A stretch of DNA of 64,000 nt, taken from contig CAJNDT010006191.1 in NCBI GenBank assembly GCA_905221615.1, positions 413,585 through 477,584 of the forward strand, in the 5' to 3' direction. This DNA is from Symbiodinium sp. CCMP2592. Taxonomy: Eukaryota > Sar > Dinophyceae > Suessiales > Symbiodiniaceae. The position numbers and the translations under genes were made by a program. Below, one piece after another: positions 27,700 to 38,040 of this stretch. Each line of letters starts with the position of its first letter. Position 1 is the first letter of the stretch. The notes beneath the pieces are model-generated. The model had not been told where the DNA came from. It saw only the letters and a list, made by a program, of their open reading frames with translations, and did no database searches.

Positions 27700-27930
27700 G
27701 GTGGTTGACGCGTCGTCTACTGCGGATCCGCCACCACCGTTTTCGCCGAGGGCCCGTGCCACTTACGCCGCGACGTCGCCGGCGACACGGACTACGCCGA
27801 ATAAGACTACGCCGGCGTCGTCCTGACCGTCGACTCCATCCTCGACGCCCACCGCCACTTCGGCACCATCCGCGCCTTCGTCGCCTCCCTCGCCAAATGC
27901 TTCCTGCACATTAGGGGTCGTCTTGCTGTG
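27700..27930 (+). pseudogene. GC-rich fragment, possible continuation
   Basis: A frame with PCHLRRDVAGDTDYAE, a TAA stop, then LTVDSILDAHRHFGTIRAFV. Very GC-rich. The alternative Arg/Pro-rich frame is a composition artefact. Possibly part of the same decayed cDNA. Confidence 0.3.
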
Positions 27931-27999
27931 GCTGGTGCTGGTGCTGTTGTTGTTGTTGTTGTTCTGAGCAGCAGTCCTCCGATTCTTCCTACCTACCAA

Positions 28000-28680
28000 A
28001 ACTAAGTGGCACCTTTAGCCTGCTGCTGTGCTGGTGGCACCTTTAGCCTGCTGCTGCGCTGGTGCTGTTGTTGTGCTGTTGTCGGTGCTGGTGCTAGTGT
28101 TGCTTTGTTCTGGCTGGAGCAGCGGCTAAAGGCACTCACAGCAGCGCCGCGATCAGAAAGCCCGGCTCCTGTCAGGATTGCAAGGTATAGGGTGTAGGGT
28201 GCAAGGCTTCAGCACTGGACTGTCCTTGCGGCCGGGGTCTTGCTGCGCAGCAGCTGCTTCGACCTTTCTCCTGTTCCGTCTTGTCGTTTTTTTCGTTGTG
28301 TGTGTTCTCTCCTGAGCCGATGAGGCGGGGTCTCGAGCACCTCTTCTTCAACCTGTCGCGCTCTTTTCTCTGTCTCTTTCTCTGTGGCTTGTGTTTGCTT
28401 TGCTGAGCCCAGATGCGTCCTCGCAGAGGTCTGCCTCCTCGGAGTCTTCCACTTTGCTCTCTATCTCTTTCTCTCCTCTGTCTTGGTCGTGTGTGTTTTT
28501 CTCTGCTGAGTCGATCGCGGGGCCGGCCTCGCAGACTTCCTCTCTCACCTTGGTTTTTTTTTCTCGCTCTCTCCTTTGTCTCTGTGAGTTGTGTTTGTTC
28601 AGGTGCTGAGCAAATCGCAGGAGGAGAAGCTTCGCCTGCTTCCCGCGATCATACCAAACTCGCAGGGCTGTTTTCGTTGA
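28000..28680. repeat. Local tandem and CT-rich repeats
   Basis: Two copies of GTGGCACCTTTAGCCTGCTG (from about 28,004), then three diverged copies of a roughly 110-bp CT/TG-rich unit with CTCTTTCTCTGTG-like segments (28,260-28,620). No gene supported. Confidence 0.55.
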
Positions 28681-29212
28681 TTTGGGGCTGGATATTGGCC
28701 GCTAGGGTCAAGGAAAGAAGCCAGGCCAACAACAGCACCAGCAATAGACTAACAGCAGCAGTCTTACGGTGCCACGTAGCTTTGCTAGGGTTTAGTCAAC
28801 TCAGGACCTCGAGCTTTTGTGTAAGCGGCTCAGACTGCTGTGCTAGAAGCTCTTGTTGTAGTGCTACTGTTACAGTTTAAGCAGTAACCCCACCAGGATT
28901 GCAATAGACCCTAAAGGTCCATGCCACAAAGCACTAAACCCTGATCCTCCAGCCCGAAACCTCAAAACAGCAGGCTAAATGCCCAAGCCCCGAAACGTGC
29001 ACCTTTAAGATGACTGCCGTGAGCCTTTTACGCCCTGACCCTTAAAGACCTTAAACCCTAAACCTTTAACAGAAGCTGCCCAACACCCTGGACCCTAAAC
29101 TCTAACACGCAAAACCCAAAGCCTTAGAACCCTCAAGCCTGTATCACCGTACTACCTGGCCCCTAAGAAACCTACATCTTTACAGTCCTTGGGTATGATA
29201 TCCGTATATAAG

Positions 29213-29360
29213 TCCAGGTACACCCTATAAAGGATCCTACCTGTAGTCTCCATTGTAATATAGTGTAGTTCCTTGTTTGTTGATTTTTTATATTCAATGG
29301 CTCGGACCCTATAATATAAATTTCGTTAACCCAGGAACTACTACGGAGACCATCCGAAAC
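29213..29360. mobile_element. IR-element family R, copy 1
   Basis: CTACCTGTAGTCTCCATTGT at the left, GGAACTACTACGGAGACC at the right. Relative at 46911. Confidence 0.6.
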
Positions 29361-29517
29361 CTTATACCCTAAACATCCCTAAACCGTAAACCCCGAAGCC
29401 CCAAACCCTCATAGCTTTTAAAAGCCTTCATTAATGTTTACAGATTGCGCCTTTTTGGGGAACCCTTTTTGTAGCCCTGGTAGACTAAGCCCTATAAACC
29501 CTGAATCGACTCTTCAG

Positions 29518-30501
29518 GTGCCGGCCCTGGAGTTCTGGCGCGAGAGCAACATCGCTTGGAACTCGATCCAAGTTCCGCTGGGGGGCGCGCTCGGCGAGGG
29601 CGCCAAAGTGCAGGGTTTAGGGGGCTGCAAGCCTAAACCGTCTTAAACCCCTAGGCCCCTATAACACCCAAACTCTACGCCATAGCAAGAGCCCAGGAGC
29701 TGCCGTAAATCCTATAATTAGACCCTAAACCCCAAGGTCCGTAGTGTGCTGGCCCCAAGGTGCAGCAAGTTGGTTTCGATCGCCTCGTGGCATTCCCTGC
29801 GCGCCCGGCCTGGCGGCGCTATCTCGAAGACCCGTTTTCCGCGTTTTCCCCGGGTTCCTATGACGAAGAGCTTGAAGCGTCTGCACTCTCTGATTTCATC
29901 GGCCCCTACGAGATCAAGCGCTTCGAGGCCCTAAACCTCAACCGCCTAAACCCCTACCCTAAAGCTTAAAGCCCTTAATACCGTAACCCTTAAACCTAAA
30001 CCCCCTAAATCCCTAAACCGTTCGAGATCAAGCGTTTCGAGGCGTCGGACGTCTGGTTGATCGGTGCTAACGAGCCCGTTGCCTTGGAGGGCTCCGTGAA
30101 GATCAGCTCTGGCTACATCAGCACAAGACGGATCGCCTTGCCCCTGCCGGAGGCCCTAAACCCTAAACCCCTAAACCCCTGAACCCTTAAGCCCTAAACC
30201 CCTAAACCTTTTAAGCCCTGAACATGTACCCCTGCGGGAGGGTCACGCCATCCATGCCTTTAAGCTGGAGAGCGGATGCGCCACCGTGCTGTTGGCTCCG
30301 GGGCTGGCGGGTGAAGCCATGGAAGGTCTAAAGGATGGGATGCTTCAGAAATTTCGCCTTCATGGCCTCGACGAGGAGGATCTCCGTGCGGCCCGTTTTG
30401 AGGCAGAAGGTGCTCCTGTTCCCTTCAAGTTCAAGTTCCCAGCCGTGTCCCATGGGCATGATCCTCGTGTCGAAGGCTATGATGTGGTGATGCGCAACTA
30501 G
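29518..30501 (+). CDS. Unit B exon block 5-8, unknown conserved protein
   Basis: Four exons (29518-29607, 29760-29927, 30042-30152, 30241-30501) give about 209 codons ending MRN-TAG. Homologous to 18383-21081, with SPGSYDEELEASALSDF where unit A has a shorter segment plus an intron. Introns are all phase 0: GT-AG (29608-29759), GC-AG (29928-30041) and GC-AG (30153-30240), each ending AG|G or repeating the exon end. No domain recognised. Mostly conservative differences from A suggest that at least one copy is functional. Confidence 0.65.
29928..30041 (+). other. Telomere-like GC-AG intron with exon echo
   Basis: 114 nt of CCCTAAA-like repeat. The intron's last 18 nt (GAGATCAAGCGTTTCGAG) repeat the exon's last 18 nt (GAGATCAAGCGCTTCGAG). 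Confidence 0.7.
30153..30240 (+). other. Telomere-like GC-AG intron, 88 nt
   Basis: Begins GCCCTAAACCC, ends CCCCTGCGGGAG|G. The end repeats the exon end CCCCTGCCGGAG with one change. Confidence 0.7.
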
Positions 30502-30611
30502 GTTCCTGAGTAGTGCCCTTTTGCTCTTTTGATTTTGGGGTTTCAAACAAGAATAGAATATTAGGATTAGGACAGGGCACCCTTATCATTAAAGGGTTAC
30601 TGGGAACCTAG
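30500..30611 (+). mobile_element. IR-element family O, copy 3
   Basis: AGGTTCCTGAGTAGTGCCC at the left, AAAGGGTTACTGGGAACCTA at the right. Orthologous to the copy at 21080. Confidence 0.75.
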
Positions 30612-30870
30612 GCGACTTTAACTGGCTGGAGGGCGACCAGTCTGACGGCCGCAGAGGAAAAGGCTTCGGGAGGGGCTCACGTCGTGATGGGATCTTTGGC
30701 CGTGATCGCTGCGGCCAGTTGCTCCCAGGTTCTTGCTAAGGAACTTTTTTAACTCTACCACGATAGGGATCTTTGGTAAATAACAGGGTTTCTTTCTGAA
30801 ACTTATATGGTAACTCAAAGTAAACTCCCTAAACCCTAAACCTCTTTAGCACATAGAAATCTAAACCTTA

Positions 30871-31100
30871 ATGAAATTCGTCGGCAAGGCCCGAAAATTC
30901 GTCGAACATTCGTCGGCAAGGCCCTTCGTCGGCAAGGCCCGACAACTCGTCAGCAAGGCCAATTCTTCGGCAAGGCCCAACGACACGGCACAAAAATTCG
31001 TCGGCAAGGCCAAGTCGTCGGCAAGGCCCGCAAATTCGTCCCAACGGCAATGCCCAACAGTTCGTCGGCAAGGCCCGAAAATTCGTCGGCAAGGCCATGC
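30871..31100. repeat. TTCGTCGGCAAGGCC minisatellite
   Basis: About a dozen imperfect copies of a 15-17 nt unit. It keeps a + strand frame open, but the peptide is purely repetitive. Absent from unit A. Confidence 0.85.
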
Positions 31101-31109
31101 CTTACGATT

Positions 31110-31660
31110 CCGGCTTCAAAGTTTCGGCGCTAGGGTATCCGCTGTAAGGTTTCGGCCGTATGGTATCGGCCTTAGGGTTTCGGCCTTTGGGTTTCTGGCT
31201 AAGAGTTTCGGCCCTAGGGTTTCTGCCTTGAGGCTTCGGCCGGCTTCGGTTTTAGGGTCTCGGCCTTACGGTTTCGGCGTTCCGGCCTCAAGTTTCGATT
31301 TAGGTCGGGTTTCGGCCTTAGGGCTGCGGCCTTTGGGATTCTGCTTTAGGGTCTCGGCCTTAGGTTTTGGCCATAGGGTCTCGGCCGTACGGTTTCGGCC
31401 TTAGGGTTTCGGCCTCAGGGATAGGGTTGTGGCGATAGCCGGTTTCGGGCTTAGGGTTACGGCCATAGGGTCGTTTCGGCCTCAGGGTTTCTGCTTTAGG
31501 GTTCGGCCCTAGGGTTTCTGCCTTGGGCCTTCGGCCTTGGGTTTTGGCTTCGGTTTTCGGGTTTCGGCCTTAGGGTTTTTTCGGCCATGGGGTTTCTGTC
31601 AGTCATAAGGTTTCGGCCTCAGGGTTTCGGTTTAGGGTCTCGGCCATGGGGGTTCGGCCT
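31110..31660. repeat. TTTCGGCCTTAGGG repeat field
   Basis: Degenerate 14-nt unit, a TTTAGGG repeat whose every second unit is replaced by TTTCGGCC. It follows the 15-17 nt minisatellite directly, giving a two-stage repeat. Confidence 0.85.
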
Positions 31661-31712
31661 CATTATAAAGAAGTGTTCAACCCAAAAGCTGTTAAACTAT
31701 AATTAGTTGGTT

Positions 31713-31792
31713 CCAGCGGAGACATTGAAAATTCAGCTGCGCAAGGAATATGAATCCTTGTATATTCCTGATGTTATGGGATTCTTTGGGCG
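31713..31792 (+). CDS. Exon candidate inside unit B
   Basis: PAETLKIQLRKEYESLYIPD through GFFGR, then a GTGGGT donor. A damaged copy of this exon and its downstream flank occurs near 32,640-32,790. No equivalent was found in unit A. Product unknown. Confidence 0.5.
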
Positions 31793-32159
31793 GGTGGGTT
31801 TTTCCACATCGAAAACCGCTAGCTTGAGTAGAACCTGCTCGATCCGGATCTGCTTGCTGAACCCTAACTTAAACCCTCAATCTTAAACCCGAAACCCTCT
31901 CCTTCTTATATTATGTATATGTATATATACACATATGTGTTCACTTATTTCAACCCCGAGGAACGTTTCATTTTCGCCAATATTACCCCTGGTGTTCAGC
32001 CTCAAGCTGCCCCTGAGTGCCTGTTAAGAAGCCTCTGCTCTGCAAATCCAGCCACTTTTCGCCAAATCGGACCGGTGTTGGGCACAAACTCCTTGAGCCA
32101 TAAAGCCTTAGTGTGGCCTCAGGGTTTAGGATCGAGGGTGGGTTGGGGATGAGTCTAGA

Positions 32160-32690
32160 GTGTGACGCGATGGTTTGAAGCACTGCACCAACATCTTGCT
32201 ATTTGGAGCGAGGGTGTGCCCAAGATGTAGCAGGGTGTACTTGAGCGAATGAGCATTCAAGTAGGGTAAAGTACCTTGCAGCAGATTTTTAAGGTTATAC
32301 ACCAGCTAGTCGAATTTGTAGCTGATACTAATATTCTGCCATGAAAGAAGCGATCAGCAACACGCGCGACTGTTCAGGTTCAGCTCGGACACTGATGTCA
32401 TCTATAAGAACTCTGTTATGTTATACCAAGAACGGTAATTAAGACAACAGATTTTCAGGTTTAGTTCGTACATCGACTAACAACGTCTATGATCAGTTAT
32501 CTTCTGCCATGGCAGACACGGTAACCAAAGCAAACGAATTTTAAGGTTTAGCCTGTGGCTCGAACAACACCGCTTGTAACGTTTGATACTGTTACACATC
32601 AAGACAACAGCAGTCACTACAAATAAAAGAATTCGTCTGAAGTAGAAATATGGCGCGAGGCCGTGTGAATTAGAAAAAGTTGTATTTCTG
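32160..32690. repeat. Diverged tandem segments with CAGATTTTCAGGTTTAG motifs
   Basis: Three loosely similar segments of about 120 bp between the two copies of the PAETLK exon. No frame is supported. Probably expanded intron or intergenic sequence private to unit B. Confidence 0.45.
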
Positions 32691-32866
32691 AATGTTTTGG
32701 AATTCTCTGGGTGGGAGGGTGGGTATTATTCCATCTTCTAAATAGCAAGCTCGATGAGAGACTGCTCGACCGGAGCTGCTGAACCCTAAATCCTAAACCC
32801 TAAACCCTGAACCCCAAACCCTAGACCCTAAACCCCTGAACCTTAAACCCCTTATCAAGAACCCAG

Positions 32867-32949
32867 GCTCGCCCGATATTGCGATCAACAAGATCCAGGG
32901 CAAGATCTCCAGCGGGGCTTCAACTTCGAAGTTTGCGAACCTTGGCCTT
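32867..32949 (+). CDS. Unit B exon with NKIQGKISSGAS
   Basis: Homologous to 21754-21838. AG|G acceptor, ends at FANLGL before a TTCGTTAAGG family P-type intron start. Confidence 0.5.
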
Positions 32950-33196
32950 CGTTAAGGAAGTTAGGTTATGTTACTTTACTCGGGATATATGAGCGTTCCT
33001 TTAAGGGATCTATAAGGTTCCTATTCAGGAAGTTAACTAAAGTTTCCATAAGCAGGGATCTATAACAAATATATAACTGGGTTTTTTCCTTAAAATCTCT
33101 GCAGCCTAAACCCAAAGCTCTTCACTTTAATCTCTGAACCCCCAAACCTTAAACCCGACACCCTTAAACCCAGAAAACCTCAGCTCTAAACTGTAG

Positions 33197-33799
33197 CAAG
33201 AGCCCAGGAGCTGCGAGAAGGTGCCGAGCCTTGGCAACTGGCCACATGGAAAGCCGTAGCCGGGTTCTTGTTAAGAAAATTTAGGGTTTTGGGGTTTAGG
33301 TTTTCAAGGTTTAGGGGTTTACGGAAAAAGCTACCATAGCAAAGAAAACCTATTATTTGCCATAGATTTCGAAAAGGTAACTTACTTTGACAAGAACCCA
33401 GGTAGGCCACATCAACCACACCTGCCAGGCCTTTGGGGAACCGGCTCTGGCTCATGCCAGCAAGGGTATAAGGTTTCGGGTTTAAGGGTTTATCGGTTTT
33501 GGGGGGTTGGGTTTAGGATGTAGGATGTAGGGTTTAGGGTTTGGGGCCAGGCGTTGGGGGACCGGCTCATGCTGATGCCCACAAGGGCTGGTGAGGACGC
33601 TTTCTATGAGAGCATGCAGCTGATCGAGTGGCCTACACAGAGCAAAGTGCGAGAGGTTCCCTTACAGTTTCGGCCGAGCTACATCGAGTCCGAGTGGCCA
33701 CGTGGGATCCTTGCCGGGAGCACACAGACTTTCTTTACCTGCCACGAGATTGAGGAGCTCAGTGAAACCGTCTTCGTTTTCGCGACCCCGGAGATATGA
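33197..33799 (+). CDS. Unit B terminal exon block
   Basis: Exons about 33197-33255, 33402-about 33470 and about 33545-33799 (TGA). WQLATWKAVGHINHTCQAFG spans the private intron 33256-33401. Then GDRLMLMPTRAGEDAFYESM reads continuously to VFVFATPEI. Homologous to 22335-22988. Confidence 0.6.
33256..33401 (+). mobile_element. Private intron of unit B made of a family P element (GT-AG)
   Basis: 146 nt. GTAG occurs at the start and immediately after the end, as expected of a 4-nt duplicated target. Inner arms CCGGGTTCTTGTTAAG and CTTACTTTGACAAGAACCCA pair. Removal gives KAVGHINHTCQ, matching the uninterrupted KAVGHICHTCQ of unit A (22,380-22,410). Confidence 0.8.
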
Positions 33800-34735
33800 G
33801 CAAAGCTCTTGTGTCAGCACACCGGAGACTCGAACAGACCCATTCGCGCAAGGAGAAACGAGCTCGTGCCTCCGTGTTTTGAGGTGTAACAGGGATGCTT
33901 GCTCCCTTGAATCCTTTACCCTATAAATCCGTGTCAGCACAGGGAAGATGCGAACCGTGCTTCCGGAAGCCAAGGCTCAAAGACGGGAAGCAAACTTAAG
34001 CAGCAGGAAACATCAAGAGATCCCAGTACCCCGTAAACTGGAATAATACAGCGCAGAAGCTATTTAGCCCCTAGCTCGTTTCAGGCATCTTCGTAGATTA
34101 AGGGTGTTTTTGGTGACTGCAACCTGGACAAAGGTTGTATCAGCCTGCCCTGAAAGCCCTTGTTAAGGTCGTGCAGATATTGATAGACTATATCCCAAAT
34201 TACCGTTCCAATCATGACTGAGACGCTCAAAGCACCGAGCTCGAACCTGCAATCCATAACCTAAACCTTAGAAGTTATACCCTCAAACCTACACCCGAAG
34301 CCCGAAAGCCCAGTAGGCTTCCAAACTCCTCTGAAGTCTTGATACAACATGGCCGGAAGCTCCCTGCGCAAAAGTTTGCAGCAGCGGGACCCAGTTCGGG
34401 GTGACATGGTTCGTAGGGATTGGGGTGTGGGATTTGGGGTTTGGGATTTTGCATTCCTGGGTGTCGGTGGTGTGCGCGGTAAGGTATTTTTATGTGCAAG
34501 GGCTTAGCATCACGACCACTACACAGCACTGTCTTCCTTATGTGCCCTTAGTGCAGGTAAGGACTGTGATTAGTTCATCACCATCGTGCTCGTTCGCATT
34601 CTTCCGACTGCTCTTGCCTTGCTAGGAGCCCAAAGCTTTGGGGCAGAGGGCTGGATTGATCAGCGGACTAGCTAAGCAGGCCATGTCATTAGAGTTATAA
34701 GTCCACTAACTGAGGTTATCCTGTCTCCACCCCTA

Positions 34736-34960
34736 CGGTGACAAAAGCCGGCCTTTCAGCTCTATCTAAGTTGTTGTTCAAGGATCCCATTGAAGCCTTT
34801 AAGCCCTTGTAGTTGGTTAAAGGGTTAAAGGTCGATGGAGTTGAGAGGGCAGATGGTTGCTGCGTCAGGCCTAGCTCCCATGATCCTCAGAACGTAGTGA
34901 AGAAGCTGGCGCTGGAGTGGTCAGGGTGGGCTCGCGGAAGAAATGACATTGCCAAATGGA
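34736..34960 (+). CDS. Exon candidate(s) after the tandem array
   Basis: One frame reads VTKAGLSALSKLLFKDPIEA..., an in-frame TAG at 34810-34812, then LVKGLKVDGVERADGCC and PQNVVKKLALEWSGWARGRN. An 18-nt GC...AG segment (34795-34812) would remove the TAG in phase 0, but such an intron is implausibly short. A decayed gene is the alternative. Product unknown. Confidence 0.5.
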
Positions 34961-35004
34961 CCCTAAACCCCTAAACCCCTAAACCCTAAACCCTAAACCC
35001 TAAA

Positions 35005-35064
35005 GTGAAGTTCGTGGACGCGCTGGAGATGCTATTGGAAGGTCTGGGGTGGGAACATATGCGG
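35005..35064 (+). CDS. Exon candidate ending at a family V element
   Basis: KFVDALEMLLEGLGWEHMR, then GTTTCCG, where GT is the first two bases of the family V element at 35065. Probably the next exon after 34960, across a CCCTAAA intron. Confidence 0.55.
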
Positions 35065-35218
35065 GTTTCCGAAAATAGGGGACCTCTGTGCTGCCTGAAA
35101 GATTTCAATCCAGCATTGCAGTTTAAGTTCTGCACACTGCATGTGGTCCACCCCCCTAAATAGTAGGATCCTTATTATAACGACCCCGAAATAAGGGTAC
35201 CCCTAATTTTCGGAAACC
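35065..35218 (+). mobile_element. IR-element family V, copy 2, split by foreign insert
   Basis: GTTTCCGAAAATAGGGGA at the left, CCCTAATTTTCGGAAACCC at the right. About 60 bp of unrelated, possibly exonic sequence (35,090-35,150) separates the left arm from the core. The left arm provides the donor for the exon at 35005. Confidence 0.6.
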
Positions 35219-35559
35219 CTAAACCCTAAACCCTTTATAGAACCCTTCAAGGCACCCTTATAGATCCTTTTAAGGGTACCCCTAATTTTCGGAAGCTCGA
35301 AATCCTAAACCCTATATAGATCCCTTGTAGGAACCCTTAAAGGATCCCCTTAAAGGAACCCTTGGATACCCCGTAATACCCCAAAATAAGGGTGCCCTTA
35401 ATTTTCGGAAACTCCCATATAAACCCTAAACCCTAAACCCTAAACCCTAAATGCGGGCTGATACGCGAGCCCAGAGCTTCCCGAGGGATTTCTCCCCGGA
35501 TTTTCGTGAGGCCCGTGCCCTAAGCCCGAAGGCCCGGGCCTCAAGTTGGGTTTCGTTTT

Positions 35560-35700
35560 TTAAGGTTTAGAGTTTAGGGCTTAGGGGTTAGAGTTTAGGG
35601 CTTAGGGGTTAGAGTTTAGGGTTTAGGGTTTGGGGGGTTAGGGTTTAGGGTTTAGGAGTTAGGGTTTAATTAGGGGTTTGGGTTTTAGGATTTCGTTTTT
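35560..35700. repeat. TTTAGGG-type block with GGGGTTAGAG variants
   Basis: A short higher-order repeat, TTTAGGGCTTAGGGGTTAGAG, repeated two to three times. Confidence 0.8.
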
Positions 35701-35767
35701 CCGGGTTGAATCACACGGGGAGGGCTTGAGAATGGGATTCAGTAGTTTGCCAGGAAGACATACAGGG

Positions 35768-35886
35768 AGAAGCCCAGGGGACTTCGTAAGTAGGTTATAA
35801 CTATGGTTATAAGTGCCCTAAATGGAATTTCCCCAATCATAGCCTTAGTTGTAACCTACTTACTAAGTCCCCTGGGCCTCCAAGTA
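35768..35886. mobile_element. IR-element family B, copy 4
   Basis: AAGCCCAGGGGACTTCGTAA at the left, TTACTAAGTCCCCTGGGCCT at the right. Confidence 0.8.
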
Positions 35887-36129
35887 TGCCCAAGCCCGAA
35901 ATCCTCACCTGGACGGGAACCCCAAGCCGAGCCCGTGCTTTTACGCCAGGCGGGCGCTCAGGTTCTACGTGGGGAACTCTGCTCCGGGCGCAGTGTTTTT
36001 GTTGCGTGGAGGTAGTCCGAGGAGTTCTAGTCCCTCTTGTAACAGTCGACAAGAAGCAGTAGTTGTAGCAGTCGTGATGGTGATGGGGGTGGTGGTGCTA
36101 GTGGTGGCAGTGGTAGTAATAGGTAGTAG

Positions 36130-36532
<403 letters not shown>

Positions 36533-36544
36533 AATTTGTGGTAG

Positions 36545-36660
36545 TGCTGGTTCGAGCTTCAAGGAATTTGAATTGGATTTCGGCGATCGAAGTGGCGGAC
36601 AATTTCCAACTCAGACCAGATGTTGGTGGCTTCCTTCTGTTGCTCCGCAAGGGGTCCTCA
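36545..36660 (+). CDS. Exon candidate, product unknown
   Basis: The frame RNLNWISAIEVADNFQLRPD continues to GGFLLLLRKGSS and TGA. A second open frame overlaps it, so the reading is uncertain. Confidence 0.4.
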
Positions 36661-36952
36661 TGAAACGTCATGAGCCCATCGAGAGCCTGTGTGATAGCTA
36701 GGAACCTGGAGCCGTAACGAACCCACACCCGTAAACGCTCTAAACCCTAAGCCCAGAAATCCAAACCCCGAGGTTCTACGTGTGTTTTTGCACTTACCCA
36801 CACAGTACGGCACCTTGATAAGGACCCAGAAAGGGACCATAATTTAGAGAACCAGTCGAGGGAACCCACTTATTGGGTGTAGGGTTTAGCGTTTAGGGTA
36901 TAGAGCTTCACCCACAAATTGGTATATCATCCCGACTCTCATTCAGCAAGGA

Positions 36953-37050
36953 ACCTGATTAAGAAACCCTGGGCCTATAATCCCCAAAATAGTAGGGTTC
37001 ATGTAAGGAACCCCAAATAAAGGCCCAAGGTTTCTTAATCAGGTTCCTAC
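36953..37050. mobile_element. IR-element family J, copy 2
   Basis: GGAACCTGATTAAGAAACCC pairs with GTTTCTTAATCAGGTTCC. An arm pair also appears, damaged, at 49028-49108. Confidence 0.85.
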
Positions 37051-37433
37051 ATTAATCTCTACTGAATCTCCACAGCCTCCATTTCAGACGCCTCTGGGTG
37101 TAGGCTGCGTTCTCTGGCTGTTGGTGCTAGTAGGTTTAGGGTTTAGGGGCTTAGGGTTTAGGGTGCCTTTTATGGATTCGTATGGTTGCTTGTTATGAGG
37201 TTTTGTGCAGGTTTTTGAGATTATCTCCGGCTTTGTGTATTCTCTCTCTTCTCTCTCTTTCCCCAAGCCTGTGTCTACAAATGCAGATATTGATATGCGG
37301 TATGCAAATGGCTGATGTCGCTTCAAGAGACAGTGGACTCACGCAGCTGAGACATCCATCGACAGCGGATGCACCATCCTCATTCAGTGACCTGAGACCC
37401 TAACCCGTATCCCAAAGTCCTACAACGGCCTAA

Positions 37434-37589
37434 AGCAGTCTTATGGGCTCCTTGCTGCAACGTGGACACCCTTATATCAAGGAGATGCTCAACTTCATAG
37501 CGGTGGCAGAATTCCCTCGAAAATGTTGGTGTTTCAACTGGGTATACTGGATGTTTGCTCATAAAGCTGTTGCCAAGCAGCCTGAGTAA
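37434..37589 (+). CDS. Terminal exon candidate with Trp/Cys-rich end
   Basis: Fifty-one codons: SSLMGSLLQRGHPYIKEMLN, then FPRKCWCFNWVYWMFAHKAV and TAA at 37587-37589. Aromatic-rich with CWC. Could be membrane-associated. Not recognised. Confidence 0.55.
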   Translation, partial: SSLMGSLLQRGHPYIKEMLNFIAVAEFPRKCWCFNWVYWMFAHKAVAKQPE

Positions 37590-37841
37590 GGATATGTAGT
37601 GAATCATCGACGTACTTTCCTTTTGATGGGGCCAGGGCGGTGTTTATGACTGGACATACATCGTCACTCCAAACTAATGCCACCTTGAAAAAGAAGATTC
37701 GAAACTGGCTCTTCGGAGCCCTCAACCCTAAACCCTATGAGCACCTTTAAAGGGATACTATAAGGGATCTCGGATCTATAAGGGTTACTTTATAAGCCTA
37801 TACCCCAGACTCTCTGAGACGTATGCCTGGATTGCGCGGCC

Positions 37842-38040
37842 TTGCCTTCGGCTCAAAAGATCGTACAAAGTTCCTTTTTGTTGTCGGCTCCGCTGGCGAC
37901 CAGGTTAAAGAAGGCAGACCGCTATGTCTCGAGGTTTTCGGGAAGTTACTTCTTTTGGGTTCAAACCCAGACTGCTATGGCTCTCGGTTTTCGGGTAGTT
38001 TGGGATTTCGGACTTAGTGAACGGTTTAGGGTAGAGGGTT
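37842..38040 (+). CDS. Exon candidate
   Basis: KKADRYVSRFSGSYFFWVQT followed by MALGFRVVWDFGL gives the most protein-like frame. A second forward frame (LFVVGSAGDQVKEG) is also open. Product unknown. Confidence 0.45.

Larger units (their letters stand above)
25710..29430. other. Foreign block inserted in unit B
   Basis: About 3.7 kb with no counterpart in unit A, between the homologs of 17,690 and 18,080. More GC-rich, few telomere-like repeats. Contains an 84-bp tandem repeat, G-rich tracts, a spliced-leader relic and decayed open frames on both strands. Confidence 0.65.
24101..34630 (+). other. Tandem gene unit B
   Basis: Same landmark order as unit A, with about 3.7 kb of unrelated sequence at 25.7-29.4 kb and extra repeat DNA at 30.87-32.7 kb. 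The downstream stretch at 34,120-34,600 repeats that of A at 23,630-24,100, and unrelated sequence follows, so the array has two copies here. Confidence 0.8.

Noticed and set aside
27234-27914. 226-codon Arg/Pro/His-rich + strand frame
   Set aside because: GC-rich composition artefact. A different frame of the same strand has better protein character, though with stops.
30871-31404. 177-codon frame over the TTCGTCGGCAAGGCC array
   Set aside because: Wholly repetitive. The frame follows the repeat period, not a protein.
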